Part shown: in pieces, positions 19,660 to 30,588 of the stretch
Layout: each line of letters starts with the position of its first letter
Position numbering within the stretch: the first letter of the stretch is position 1
Origin: Neonectria sp. B-13
Lineage: Eukaryota > Ascomycota > Sordariomycetes > Hypocreales > Nectriaceae
Assembly (NCBI GenBank): GCA_002682825.1
Contig: NOKP01000003.1
Span: 992,001 to 1,056,000, forward strand
Length of the DNA stretch: 64,000 nt
Reading direction: 5' to 3'
The notes under the pieces: generated by a model
Databases searched by the model: none
Seen by the model: the letters and a program-made list of their open reading frames with translations, nothing else
What the model was told of the DNA's origin: nothing
Translations under genes and position numbers: made by a program

Positions 19660-20041
19660 GTCTGGCCTCTCAGACCTGTCTGGGCTTCGGGTCCTGGATC
19701 TCGGCTGTGGCTTTGGGTGATTTTATCGCTGGGCACGAAGTGCAGGCGCTTCGTCTGTTTACATGATTGATCTGTCGTAAAACATGCTCGACCGAGCGCA
19801 AGCCATGACGGAAGATCCCGGCATTACATACGAGCGGGCAGACTTGGACAGTCTGAGACTCCCTGATTCTGACGAGGGGACATACGACGTGGTGTTCGGC
19901 TCGCTTGCACTTCACTACCTCTTCCACTTCCCAGAACTAGTTAGAGAGGTAAACCTAGTGCTGAAACCCGGAGCTCCTTTCGTACCTCGATGGACGTCTT
20001 GGATGCTAACTGATCAGTTCCAAAACACTCACTATGTGTGA
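19660..20041 (+). pseudogene. Class I SAM-dependent methyltransferase relic
   Basis: The plus strand encodes motif I LSGLRVLDLGCGFG near 19,675-19,715. A TGA follows immediately, and a TAA lies about 60 nt later. The continuation starting at 19,784 contains typical methyltransferase segments (NMLDRAQAM, YDVVFGSLALHYL, LVLKPGAPFV) before ending at 20,041. The N-terminal helix region and the C-terminal half are missing. The TGA sits where relatives commonly have tryptophan, which fits a G-to-A change. This is a truncated and interrupted UbiE/Methyltransf_11-type gene. Confidence 0.75.
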
Positions 20042-20311
20042 TACTGTACGCCAAAGATATCCAATTAGTCCAGTAATTCACCACTATACAGCCACTTTCT
20101 ACAGAATTATCATGATAGTTATAAAGATCTGTATTGAGTCGTGGTCTCTATTTGTGCTCTGTCTAATACCTGAGATAGAAACGTGATTCGGAGGCACGGT
20201 ATGGAAAGGGTGTAATTGAGATGGCCTAAGCATAAGTCACCAACGCCAGTTTAGCCAAGTACTATGTAAGATATGATACAAAGCCAGTTATTGCCCGCTT
20301 TGAGGACGTAT

Positions 20312-21323
20312 CTATAGAGAATATTCGCCCCTCGTAGTTCTCCATTTGTTCGAGATGTCGACAAGTTCACGGCATCCCTCGACAGCCCATGACCACTTTG
20401 TCAAAAAACGAGCAGTAGCTTCCCAATTCTCTTTCAAATGCGGCTCTCCCCATAGAATAAGTCCCTTCCGATCTTGTGCAGATTGGCTGTCATCTTGCTG
20501 CCGATACTGCTGTGAACTTGGTGTTGACACCGGGCCTCTCTGACTCTGTGCAGGCAGTGGAACGAAGTATACAAGATCGCCAACAAGATCCTCTAAAAAG
20601 TGCTTGTGGTTGAACAGATTTTGCCGCCTGATGAGATTGTCCCTGATTTCAGGGAACGGAAGCGTGTCCATCCAGGTAGGATGTGGGTTATTCATTTGAA
20701 GCTGTGTTGGTAAAAGGTCGATTGGCATTGTTCGGTGAGTAGGTCGAAGCACCACGGTTTCGCAACCTGTTGCGAAGTCGGGGGGTAGGGGCGGATCGTG
20801 AACGGCGCTGATGTAACTTGCCACGACTCTCACCACACTTCTGTTATGCATGAGCCCTCGGCATGCGTTGTGGTTGATTAGATGGATCAGAATGTGGTCA
20901 GCAGGTAGAGAAGGCCTGGGATCATGGACTAGTTCGGGATCTAGAGAAAGCAGTGCTCCGCTTGGTATTCTGCGGAGCTTGGTTATCTGAGGCTGGAGTG
21001 GTTGTGTGGTTCCATGGTCAAGAGCCTGTCGGTCGTTGGCAGCGGTCTCCGAAGTGAGAACAATGGGCCGAGAAGTCTGCATTGAGAGGCCAAGACCATC
21101 ATCCAATCGCCAGCGTCCAATCCGAAAAGGGTTCTTTTGAGTCTTGGTATCCGTGTCCTTGTGGTCCTTGATCCGCTGCCCTGATCATTCCATCAGCTAG
21201 GAAGACAGCGTACAGTTAGAGGCATCTTGCAATCTTACTGCGTGCTCTCTGGTTCAGTCGGTTCTGCAATTTCTTGCGCTCTCTCCGCTCCTCCACAGTG
21301 GGCTGTTGGCTAGTGGGCACCAT
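20312..21323 (-). CDS. bZIP-like transcription factor with DUF3425 domain
   Basis: Two exons (21,323-21,239 and 21,180-20,312) encode 317 residues. The 58-nt intron has a GTAAGA donor, a CTAAC branch site and a TCAG acceptor, and it splits the basic region, a common intron position in this family. The N-terminus has the basic segment ERRERKKLQNRLNQRARRQR (residues about 10-29). A DUF3425 core follows (PSLPADHILIHLINHNACRG; WSWAVEGCRELVDISNKWR at the end). Such proteins are nuclear DNA-binding regulators, often linked to secondary metabolism or stress. Its targets are unknown. It is divergent from the short-chain dehydrogenase at 21.9 kb, with repeats between them. Confidence 0.85.
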
Positions 21324-21440
21324 CTTTGCAACAAGCTGACATGAGAGGAACATCAGTCTGAGTAACATCAGGACCGGGACTCGACATTTGGGAATTTCCA
21401 TCATCGCCGCCAAGCGTCATGCGAAGGGCTAAGCCTAAAA

Positions 21441-21657
21441 AGGCGAAAACTGTCAGCCAGCTAGTGGAGCCTGTAACAAGGTCAACTCCGACGCTATGAT
21501 GGAAAGGGCAAAAACGGTCAGCCAGCTTATAAAGCCTATAACTAGGTCAACTCCGATGCTGTGATGGAAAGGGCAAAAACGGTCAGCCAACTTACAAAGC
21601 CTGTAGCCAAGTCAACTCTGGCGCTAGACGGAAAGGGCAAAGACGGTCAGCCACGAT
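21441..21657 (+). repeat. 64-65-bp tandem repeat, about 3.4 copies
   Basis: Units start at 21,441, 21,505, 21,570 and 21,634 (the last partial). Each has the core GGCAAAAACGGTCAGCCA, then a variable stretch, then GGTCAACTCCGA and a GCT. The array lies in the divergent promoter between the bZIP-DUF3425 gene and the short-chain dehydrogenase. One diverged inverted copy lies at 15,481-15,563. Confidence 0.85.
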
Positions 21658-21817
21658 GCTTCAAGAGTTAAAGTTCCGACGGAGACAGCAACCGTGCAGG
21701 AGCGGCGAGAGAACCCGGGGCGCTCGGGGACTAAGAGACACGGAGACAGGAGATAAGGATATCACACTACATAGACAGAATAATGTTTATAGGCGGAGGA
21801 TGTATCTCCGAACCAAG

Positions 21818-21824
21818 TATAAAG
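21818..21824 (+). promoter_or_regulatory. TATA box of the short-chain dehydrogenase
   Basis: TATAAAG lies about 105 bp upstream of the ATG at 21,929, a usual distance for fungal TATA promoters. Confidence 0.5.
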
Positions 21825-21928
21825 ACCTGGGGATCATCCGCTTCCTAGGTCCATCTCCATACTGATCAACTTGTTCCTTGCCTACATCACCTCTCAGCCC
21901 CAATTTTCAATCGACAAAATCACCAACC

Positions 21929-22924
21929 ATGTCTCGCTACGCAGCAGCCCACGCCAATCCTCAGGGTCCCGGCGACGCCAGACCAACCGCCCTGCAGATC
22001 ATCAAAGATGAAGGTGTGGAGGGCAAACTGGACGACAAGGTCATTGTCATCACTGGCACCTCGTCAGGGATTGGAATCGAGACAGTTCGTGCTCTCTCGG
22101 CTACCGGAGCGAAGCTTTTCTTGACGGCCCGAAATCTCGCCAAAGCTAAAGAAGCCCTGGCTGGCATTTTCGACCCCAGCCGCATGGAGCTTGTCGAGAT
22201 GGACCAAGAGTCTCTGGAAAGTGTCCGTCTCGCAGCCAACAGCATTCTAGCTAAGACGGACAAGATCAACATCCTGGTCAACAATGCCGGAATCATGGCC
22301 GTCCAGACCCTTCAGTTCACTAAAGACGGTCACGAACTGCAGTTTGGCACCAATCACTTGTCTCACTTCTTGTTCTTCGAGCTGCTAAAGCCGGCACTGC
22401 TGGCAGCTACTACGCCAGACTTTCACAGCCGTGTTGTCGTTGTGGCTTCTACCGCACACCTGAGAAATGGCATCAATGCCTCGGACAACTATAACTTCGA
22501 AAAGAGCGAATATACAGCTTGGGGAGCTTATGCACAGTCCAAAACTGCCAACATCTACATGGCCAACGAACTGGAGCGGCGATATGGCTCTGAGGGCCTT
22601 CACGGGATAAGCCTACACCCTGGTGGGATCATGACCCCTCTCGCAAAGCATCTCCCACAAGCTGAGTTGGAGAGCGCCGGCAAGGACGGGGAGCTCTTTA
22701 AGCAATTCAAGAGCCCTGAGCAAGGAGCTGCAACCACTGTCTGGGCGGCGATTGGGAAGCAGTGGGAGGGAAGGGGAGGGAAATATCTTGCCGAGTGCGC
22801 TGAGGCGGATCCCTCAGAGGACGAGAGTAACGCTTTTGGCTCGGGGTACGCCAAGCACGCGTTCGATCCGGAGGCCGAGGGTCGACTATGGAGGGACTCG
22901 CTCAGGCTTGTCGGGTTGTCTTGA
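21929..22924 (+). CDS. Short-chain dehydrogenase/reductase, retinol-dehydrogenase/TIC32-like
   Basis: This is a single-exon protein of 331 residues with all classical SDR marks. It has the cofactor motif TGTSSGIG near residue 44, NNAG near residue 118, a catalytic serine in VVASTAH, and the YAQSK active-site motif near residue 210. The C-terminal half follows the fungal WW-domain oxidoreductase/retinol-dehydrogenase-like pattern (HPGGIMTPL). It is predicted to oxidise or reduce an alcohol/carbonyl with NAD(P)(H); the substrate is unknown. The ATG at 21,929 begins MSRYAAAH and follows a CACCAACC context. Confidence 0.92.
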   Translation: MSRYAAAHANPQGPGDARPTALQIIKDEGVEGKLDDKVIVITGTSSGIGIETVRALSATGAKLFLTARNLAKAKEALAGIFDPSRMELVEMDQESLESVRLAANSILAKTDKINILVNNAGIMAVQTLQFTKDGHELQFGTNHLSHFLFFELLKPALLAATTPDFHSRVVVVASTAHLRNGINASDNYNFEKSEYTAWGAYAQSKTANIYMANELERRYGSEGLHGISLHPGGIMTPLAKHLPQAELESAGKDGELFKQFKSPEQGAATTVWAAIGKQWEGRGGKYLAECAEADPSEDESNAFGSGYAKHAFDPEAEGRLWRDSLRLVGLS

Positions 22925-23219
22925 AATCATTGCGACTAGATAATTGTGATCCGACACTTGGTTCTAGGTATCTTCATACATACAAGGAGGAAGACCATCA
23001 ATTTTTCATAGACACCAAACGATCGTATCACAGCTGTTTAGCAGTAAACTCGCCGACCAACAATGATCCAAGTGAGGAACAGGAACGTGACGGCGACGTT
23101 AAGATCTTGCGGACCTTTATTTTCCATCCTTCCAGCCGAACTCGTGTGCTAGCTCGGTTACTGATGGACCCATCCAGCACTGAAACAAGGACACGGCTAT
23201 CTCGCGCTCTCCTCTAGAG
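22925..23219. other. Intergenic, nothing recognised
   Basis: I see no supported gene or repeat in this 3' flank of the dehydrogenase. Confidence 0.4.
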
Positions 23220-23560
23220 TGGTTAGGGGGTCATTCTGTGCGCCCTCATAGATGAAAGCTCTCCACCCAGACAGTCAATGCGTATGATGACAATAGCCTC
23301 ATTCGCATTGATGACAGCCGCCGCGAGCAGCCCGCTGATGACATATTTCTCGATAACTTATTCTCCTCTTGCGACCTCTTTCGACGACTCCGGCAGTGTG
23401 ACCACGGCGCCATGTGTACAGCCCGCAGGAACTGTGGCATCTATAAGCCCCTTACCAAGCTGAAAGTTGCGGATAACACAGCTGCCGGCAGCCTCAAATT
23501 TAATGAAATCAGGGCTATCCTTACAGCTGATAATAAGGGTAACCAGGTCGCTTGGTAAGA
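23220..23560 (-). pseudogene. Degraded small coding sequence of unknown family
   Basis: On the minus strand one frame reads as protein-like sequence with two cysteines (SCKDSPDFIKFEAAGSCVI, then GLIDATVPAGCTHGAVVTLP). It is interrupted by a TAA at 23,358-23,360 and then continues with a hydrophobic alanine-rich segment. Upstream in-frame stops are present and no start codon is visible. I do not recognise the family. A small secreted protein relic would fit, but this is a guess. Confidence 0.35.
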
Positions 23561-23655
23561 CAACGCGCTTGTCTTATTCCTGACAAATCCCTCAGCTTGT
23601 CAAGCTTGTAAAGGAATACGGCTTGGAGAGGGGCGGCCGCAGCCGTTGCGAGCAG

Positions 23656-24185
23656 TCAACGGCAACAGAGGCCTGTCAAATCAAAGGATGACCTTGAGAC
23701 CACGCCGATATGGAAGCCAGGGCCATCATTATAGCCGTAACCACCACCATGGTGAGGATGTCTCCCGTGATGGGGAGGGGGAGGACCGTCGCGACGTCGC
23801 TGCTTGTCTTCCGAGTTGGAATCACTGCTGCTAGTGGAGTCACCAGAGAAAGCTCTAGGGTGCCCATCCTTGTAGTACTTCTTATTCTTCTTGTGCTTCT
23901 TGAACTTGTGCTCAATCACGTTTGCACTCCAGAAGCGGCACCTGCGAGAGTGCCTAAGAAACCTCCTCCAGCCTTATGAGCCGCCCATGCGGCAACGCCA
24001 CCCCCAGCAGGAGTGGCACCTAGGCCTCGCTCTCCATCAGGTCCCGCTTGACCCTGAGCACCGCCGGGATATGCCGAAGTAGCCACGTATTGTCCGCCGT
24101 GTTGTTGGTCGTAAGGTGATTGGCCGCGGTTATCGTGGTTGGGCTGCTGAGGTGCATCGTAGCCAGAGCCTTGCGAGTACTGCGC
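23656..24185 (-). pseudogene. Glycine/histidine-rich protein gene with apparent frameshift
   Basis: From a likely acceptor at 24,186 the minus strand encodes a proline/glutamine/glycine-rich region (QYSQGSGYDAPQQPNHDN), then a glycine-zipper-like stretch (AHKAGGGFLGTLAGAASG), and stops at 23,916. Another frame continues directly with a lysine/histidine-rich tail (HKFKKHKKNKKYY, HHGRHPHHGGGYGYN) to 23,656. Removing two bases near 23,925 would join them, so this looks like one gene with a small insertion. The 5' exon(s) could not be placed. Fungal proteins of this layout are small, low-complexity and of unknown function. Confidence 0.45.
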
Positions 24186-24239
24186 CTGTTTCGTGGGGCA
24201 TCAGTCGTTAATGATATACCCTACTGTCCCAGACTTTAC

Positions 24240-24916
24240 CATAAGAGCGCCTGCTCGCCTGCAAGGGAAATGTCCAAACCACATCCACCCTTGACGCCAC
24301 CAGCACATTTTTGGAAAGTCTTCAGGAAAATGGCGTAAAGGTTGAAATTAAAGAAGTGGTTTGATTCAACTAGGAATTGGTTTGGGATGGGAAGGCGCTG
24401 TATTGAACTGGTAGAGGCTACATCCAACATTCGGTCGTGTATCTATAGTCCAACGGTCTCAACGCCGGAGGATGCAGAAGTTCCAATATTATCTTTGGTA
24501 TGTCCGGATTTAATGGAAGATTCTTTAGCGGGTGAATGTACCAATTCTGAAGCTATTGCTGACTACAATTTCTTTTTGTTCTTGTCTGTTGTATTTCACC
24601 TTTTTATTTCCCTTTCCATTTGCATTCATCGCAACATGGTGAACAATGTCAAAGACACTACTACATTTCCCATGCTATGTTTGAGAAATAAGAAGAAGCC
24701 ACACCAACCTTCACAGTGACAACTATTCTCGACCCTGATGACTGATGCCTTGCTAGCTACCTAGTGGAATGAACAAATGATCTGTCGGACGCCGAAAGTT
24801 ACTGCCTCCCGCTACTCCAAATCTTTGAATCAAGACTAATGTGGGGCAAAAAGACGTGTGCTCAGAAAGACAAAGAGGTAAGACATTCCTATCCTAGTAC
24901 AGGGCCTTCGGGTCTC
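24240..24916. other. Intergenic, nothing recognised
   Basis: Open frames here (for example 24,342-24,719 plus) have no recognisable motif and no supporting splice structure. Confidence 0.4.
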
Positions 24917-26587
24917 CTAATTTCCATGATCACCAGATGGAGCACTTTGCGGCCCTGACCACCAGGTGGAAAGAGTTCCCCATGTATCAATCCAAGAAGT
25001 ACTTCGTTGACCCAAGCCCTTCTTCCTCGCGTTCGCTTGGGCACGCTGACTCTCCATAAAGAATAGCGCGGCTTCCTTTGCGACATCGAGCCACGCAAAA
25101 AGTTGTCCAAACCAGGGACGTTCGGGGCACTTTCTTTCTTGGTTCGGTTTCGGTGTATCAGGAGCTTTCTTGATTTCCGGGGCGCCGGGAGGCGATTTCG
25201 TGTCTAATGTCGCTCCTACTCCCTTTGCATTTAGTGTTGTTTGTGAGTGCTTGACCTCCGAAGCAACGACAGGCGGGGGTGCATTTGAGGCTCGTTCCGC
25301 TTCATCTAGCGGTTCACCGGGTGTTGTTCGTGGCGCCACTGAAACCGAGACACGCACGAGATCATTTTTTATCTCCAGATGAAGATCTGAAGGGTTGTGT
25401 TGCAGGACCTCTGCAGCTTCTGTCATGTCCCAGCGAGTCTTGTTCGCCATTTCGCGAACGACTTGCAGCTTCACTTTTGTTGCCTCCTTATACCGCCTAG
25501 CAATCATGGCCCTAGCCTCCTCTGCTCTTTCATCGAGATGCTCTTCCACCGACAGTCGCTCAATTGGTTGACTCGGGTCATTTGTTGCGGCTTGCTTGAT
25601 GCTATGGTGGTAAACGATGCCTCCGTGATAGCGCCGAGGACCAACAGGCGACGGGTTGAGAATCTCAATGAGCTTGGGGTCATTCAATAGGTCAGGTAGG
25701 TCAACTTCCCAAGATCGCTTGAAAGCACTGTCGCTCATTGAGTCCCACTTGGTTGTCACGATGGTAATGTGCTTGTAGAATTCGGGTCCGCAGAAGCACT
25801 TCACCCACTGGATGGTTGTGGAGTCGTGTTTCATCATTCGACCTTGATTGCCACCGTACACGAACAAAACCCCGGAAATGGTCACAAAGGGACTGAGAGC
25901 ATCCAGGCAAGTGATAATATCATGGAAGTTTTCCATGTCATCGATGTCGGCTGCGCCAAAACCTGCAGTGTCCACAAACAGATACTGCTGGCCATCAATG
26001 ATTGCTGGGCAAACTTGATAGTTCTTGGTTCCTACAGAGAATATGTCAGCTCTTATATTCATTTGTTTGGTATGCTGATGAAACGTCAAACTAACCCGAC
26101 TTGTGGGAATGTCCAATGGTCAGTTCCTGGCCAGAGAGTTCGCTCAGCAGGGTCGACTTTCCTGTTCCGGATTGTCCCACGACGAAAAGGAGCTTGGTTC
26201 CCCCGAGGCTGGATTTTGTTAGAACTTCGATCATCGATCAGGCCGCGTTACTCACTATTTCTTGATGAAATTGGTCACGGGCTTCGATGCGGCCCCCTTG
26301 GACTGTGCAATGAGCTTCTTGAGGCTAAAGTACGCCCCAGTGGCCCAACCATCTGGACGTTCCGAGCCGTCTGCAAGATGAGATACCCCTTCAGCATCAT
26401 CGTCAGAGGCATCATCGCAAGCACCGTCTGAGAGATGGAAGACTTCGGGCACAGGAGAAGCGGCATCCCGACTGGCGGTTTCTGGCTGACCCGCACCACG
26501 GGGGGCTTGGGTGACAGGAACAGGTCTTGCTTCGGGAGAAACGGAGGCTTGGGAGCCTTTGGGGTTGAGATGCTGGATCATGGCCAT
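24917..26587 (-). CDS. P-loop GTPase of AIG1-like type
   Basis: Three exons (26,587-26,256; 26,208-26,096; 26,031-24,917) encode 519 residues. The introns of 47 and 64 nt have GTGAGT and GTTAGT donors. The G1/Walker A motif GQSGTGKST is at residues 122-130, encoded just after intron 1. G3 DTAG is at 169-172, and a G4-like TKWD follows within VTTKWDSMSD. Residues 1-105 are acidic and low-complexity. The part after about residue 300 is a charged tail with a tryptophan-rich end. The protein should bind and hydrolyse GTP. Fungal relatives are uncharacterised; similar domains in plants and animals act in immunity and membrane processes. The family assignment is moderate because only the G motifs are clear. 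Confidence 0.8.
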
Positions 26588-27335
26588 GGTGGCAACAGCG
26601 GTGGTGATGGTGTTTGAATGAAGAGGAGGCTTGTAAAAGAAGAGATCTGAGTGTCTGGTTGATGATGGAGGTTAATGAGAGGGAAGAGACGGGGTCTTTA
26701 TACCCGTCAAGACTCATAAACCCTCGATTCCAGTCCGACTGGTCGTGTCCGTGTAGGACAGAGACTCTCGAGGGCTGTGTTCAGTGATTGGCCCTGCATC
26801 AAGAGCTGATGGATGGTATCCCCACTTCCTTGCACCCGCAGTAAAGTTCACTTTAGACGGTTTGGATAGGTCGAGATAGAGCTGATGGCCGCAACTCTGC
26901 ATATATAGTCTGGTGCTACTCGACATTCTTACCATGTGGGGGCTGATCAGTACGCTGCAATTATTGGTTCAGAGCTGGACCGAACTTTAGTGATTCTACC
27001 AATAGATGTGATGATCGTAGAGGATGCACACAGCAATTGCGTCACCCAGATTCAGGCCGCGTGAAGATTATGGCTGATGAGGGTTTGATTGGCACACTCT
27101 GATGCGTCATTCTGGCACCTCCGCCTTTGGCATCTTGAGACCATAATGATGCCCTATGCAGGTCATCTCGTGTGCTATTGCTGCCCAAAACCAGCTTCTT
27201 TGTACTCGCCGTCGCCCAATCTCCCACCCATGTCTCACTTCTCTCACACATCATCACGTTGGAGAGCCAAAACACGACATCATCCTGTTCACAGTGAAGG
27301 GCACTGCGCGACATTACGCGCGTCGAACCACCAGG
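26588..27335. other. Promoter region between GTPase and Clr5 gene
   Basis: No gene is seen. This divergent region carries the GTPase TATA box; nothing else stands out. Confidence 0.4.
26696..26702 (-). promoter_or_regulatory. TATA box of the AIG1-like GTPase
   Basis: TATAAAG on the minus strand lies about 110 bp upstream of the ATG at 26,587. Confidence 0.5.
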
Positions 27336-29203
27336 ATGACATCTGAGCAACCCAATCCCAGCCTCGTAGACGGTTTAGTCTACATTGAGGGGCTCACAAC
27401 GGGGTTTGTTCGGCCAACGGCACGAAAGACCAAGAAACAAACACGTGAAGAAGAAGAGCGAGACTCGGTACCAGTGTCTAAATTGGGGACTCGACCGGAT
27501 GCTGCAAGATGGAATCAAATGAAAGACCAATTAGTCCATTTGTACCGCTCCCGTGGGTACCAATTACGGCTCGTCACGGATATTGTGTGGTCGTTATATC
27601 AGTTCGGACAAAGGCACGTCTTTTACTCCACCTCTGAACCGCAAAAGTCCACGAGCCTGTCCCCTATCCATACCGCCTCTATGGATAACACAGACTTGAG
27701 CTAACAGGCTATGGTGGTATCAGAGACAGCACCGCGTACAAACGACGTTTCGGCGAATGGAAAGTCATCAAAAATCAGGACACAGGGGGTCAGAATCCTC
27801 GCACGAGAGTAGCTCGAGCAACACCCAGAGCCCCAGATTTACATGTCACAGATTCAGCATTAGAGGATGGCGAATTCGATTTGCATATGCATATGGGCAT
27901 CGAGCTGCCAGAGTCTCTCCGGTTCAAGGAGTTCGAACATCACGAGAGCGTCCTGAAGAGCGTGGATGACTTCATATATGGAGTGTTCGACTCGGGAAAT
28001 CGGGGACGGTCTGTAGACATTGAGGGCTTCATCAATCCGAATCGCGGCAGGAGCGCTGAAGACTACCATTGGCGAGTCCTTTCAGACCAATGCCATGGTG
28101 TTGCTCTGCTGATCCGTGCCAATCTTCATGCCAAGGCAGAAATGACACTGGACAATCTCTTCCACAGTCTGACGACTGTTGATGACTACAGACACCCAGA
28201 GTTCATGGTTGAATTTTGGCGACTGTGCATCCGTGTCCAGGGAGTCGACTGTCACATCCCCAAAGCCAAAGCTATGAGTCGGCTTTTTGCTATCATCAAA
28301 CAGCAGCAGAAAGAGGACAACCCTGTTCGTCGATTAGTCAACTCGCTCAGCTCCGTTGATGCAAAGGACCTTCGAAATGTACTACGCATCGGATATGTAA
28401 AGGCCATAAAGACAATGTCTGTCCTAATTGGAGACGAAAATTTCATGGTTCTCGACATGCTGTCATTCTACTGCAGATTCTTTTCTTCCCGGTTTGTCAT
28501 ACGACTCAATTTGTCCGCCAAGTTTGAGTACGTCTGGCATCAGACGCACGACTTACGCTTGAGAAGTTGCGCGGCCAATGTAGCCATCAGTTATGCTTAC
28601 GCTTATGCTGCATACTACGTTCTTGACCACCCTTATGTCGCCATCGGCGTGGCACAAACTCTCCGAAAAAGTCTTGCGGATGGGCCCTGTCGCACAGGGT
28701 CTTTGAAGTGGACCATTGAGACGGAGGCTTTCTCATTCACATCCAAAGTCGTCGCAGAACTACACAGACAACGAGCGAGGCCAACAAAGGATCGTCAACA
28801 TTATCAAGCATGTTGCGAATCTATGCGGAGCGCCATCTTCATGCTGGAGACTGGCGACAGGGAATGCCGAACGCGAGCAGCCATGTTATCCAAGATACTC
28901 AACAGGTGGCTCGTGGAGTGGGATCTCCAAGACGAAGCCGACGAAGAAGCCTTGCGAACAAGAAGGATCGAGGACAGTATTCCAGGCAAGCCTTGTCGCA
29001 GGTGCGTGCGCCAAAAATACTGCGCCAAGTGTGCGGGCGAAATTGAAAGCGGCAATGCGCGAAATGAGGGCTGCAATCATTGTCAGAGACAAAGGTTCTC
29101 GAGGATGTGCCAGAGATGTCTTCTTCGCCAGAAACATGTCGGATGGAAACCTTCAGACAGGTGGATCCAAGTGAACAAAGGGGAACAAGGCTCGTTACCC
29201 TGA
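27336..29203 (+). CDS. Clr5-domain protein with cysteine-rich C-terminus
   Basis: Proposed exons are 27,336-27,584 and 27,701-29,203 (583 residues). The Clr5 domain is split by the intron: RWNQMKDQLVHLYRSRGYQL lies at the end of exon 1 and YGGIRDSTAYKRRFGEW at the start of exon 2. This pair of segments is characteristic. The intron (116 nt, GTGTGG donor) is the least certain part, but it is the only phase-compatible choice I found. The middle region is helical with no known motif. The C-terminus (residues about 520-570) has several CxxC pairs (CRRC, CAKC, CNHC, CQRC), probably binding zinc. Clr5-domain proteins are mostly uncharacterised; a nuclear or regulatory role is inference. Confidence 0.72.
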
Positions 29204-29744
29204 ACTGCAGTCGAATTCGAGGAGATTTCAATTCATACTGTTTTTCCGTGGCTTATTAGTCTCAAAGCATTTTGTTCCTTTATCATTACCCGACCTTTCA
29301 ATACCACTATAGTTGCTCATACAGCTACCGTATCAATCACAATTAGGTACGCAAACTAACACACCAGTTTTGAGTCGCTTCGACTGCACTGAGCGAATAG
29401 CAGGGAGGACATCCGACTGGTGAGATCTGAAGCAAATTTTCGAGATCCCTCATCACGGCAATGCATCCCACCCCGGCCCATCCTAAATATACACAGTGCT
29501 CAAGTTGGAAAGTAGCACTATGTGGGGCATAGTCTAAATTTGGAAGTGTGTTGTACAGAGGAAGCTAGTTATGCTCATCCCTTTGAGTGTCATAAGGCAA
29601 CACTTCCGTACCGGACCTCACAAGAGGCCAGTCAAAGTAGAGATACATGCAGTGACGTTGAGCAGCCCGCTGATGTTGCAAATTAGCAGCAGAAATAGGG
29701 ATCGCTGAAGTACAGCTATATACATGTCTCCTTCCCGTCGTTAC
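29204..29744. other. Intergenic between convergent genes
   Basis: No gene is seen. It contains one copy (29,553-29,611) of a 60-bp dispersed repeat shared with 31,953-32,011. Confidence 0.4.
29553..29611 (+). repeat. 60-bp dispersed repeat, copy 1
   Basis: The stretch starting with GTACAG and containing CCCTTTGAGTG and TAAGGCAACACTT recurs at 31,953-32,011 in the same orientation and spacing. The nature of the parent element is unknown. Confidence 0.6.
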
Positions 29745-30485
29745 CTAAATCAACTGCTCCTTCTTGAAGTGCAGAATTACAAACAACTCCAAAATCACAC
29801 TCAACTCAAAATCCATGCCCCCTCCCCTCCTAATCTCCACCAAATTGTCCCCTCCGTCAGCAGTCTTCCTCGCCATCGTCGCAAACACATGCTCCGATCC
29901 CCTCTGATCTTGCATAAACATTGACGCCGGCACCAGCGGAAGTGGACCATCCCACCACAGCTGATAAAATGGCTCTGAAAGGCTGCCTGTCCGCCACGAG
30001 AACTGGTGAGGTGTCGCCGCTCGACCAGGCACCGTGACGATCGGTATCGCGCTCTGATAATCCTCGACGGAAAACATGCCCGTGCGAGTTAGGGGGCGCC
30101 ATAGCGCGTCAGGCTGGGTGGGAGAGGAAGTGCATATTGTGGCTGAAGGCTTGCTTTTGCTTTTGAGGTTGGCTGATAGGCGTGCGGCAGCGATGGCGGG
30201 AAGTGTGCTGTCGGATGCCGGGAAGATTTGGATATTGCCGATTTTGGTGGACGAGGAGACGAGTTCGATGCGATATAGAGGTGTAGGGTCAACTGTGAGA
30301 GAGAGGTGGTAGCTTGTGGCGGAATCACGGACGATGGTGAGGTAGTCGACTTGGAAGTCCCGGATCGAGCATGTTTGTACGGTGCCGGCGATGCGGCTGG
30401 CGGTGGTGGGGGCACTAGGCGCCGATGTTTCTTTGGGAGGGTCCTTTTCCGAGTAGGGAGGTAAGTTCGCGGTACTAGACGACAT
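29745..30485 (-). CDS. Conserved-looking hypothetical protein
   Basis: This is a single-exon protein of 246 residues. It starts MSSSTANLPPYSEKDPP, a proline-rich disordered N-terminus. A domain rich in beta strands follows (DYLTIVRDSATSYHLSLTVD, LYRIELVSSSTKIGNIQIF, QFSWRTGSLSEPFYQLWWDG), with an ending LSVILELFVILHF. This resembles a lipocalin- or tubby-like beta fold common among uncharacterised fungal proteins, but I cannot name the family. There is no signal peptide. A TATA box lies about 100 bp upstream. Confidence 0.7.
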   Translation of the reverse strand: MSSSTANLPPYSEKDPPKETSAPSAPTTASRIAGTVQTCSIRDFQVDYLTIVRDSATSYHLSLTVDPTPLYRIELVSSSTKIGNIQIFPASDSTLPAIAAARLSANLKSKSKPSATICTSSPTQPDALWRPLTRTGMFSVEDYQSAIPIVTVPGRAATPHQFSWRTGSLSEPFYQLWWDGPLPLVPASMFMQDQRGSEHVFATMARKTADGGDNLVEIRRGGGMDFELSVILELFVILHFKKEQLI

Positions 30486-30588
30486 TTTGAGTCGTGAGAA
30501 GATTAATGATAATAGTTTGTAAGCTGTAGAATTTGTCGAAGAGGGTATGAGTAGCGTTTGTTGGAGAGAGTATCAGCTTCTCTGAGTG

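Noticed and set aside
28716..29174. Plus-strand and minus-strand frames overlapping the Clr5 gene
   Set aside because: They are out-of-frame shadows of the Clr5-domain coding sequence.
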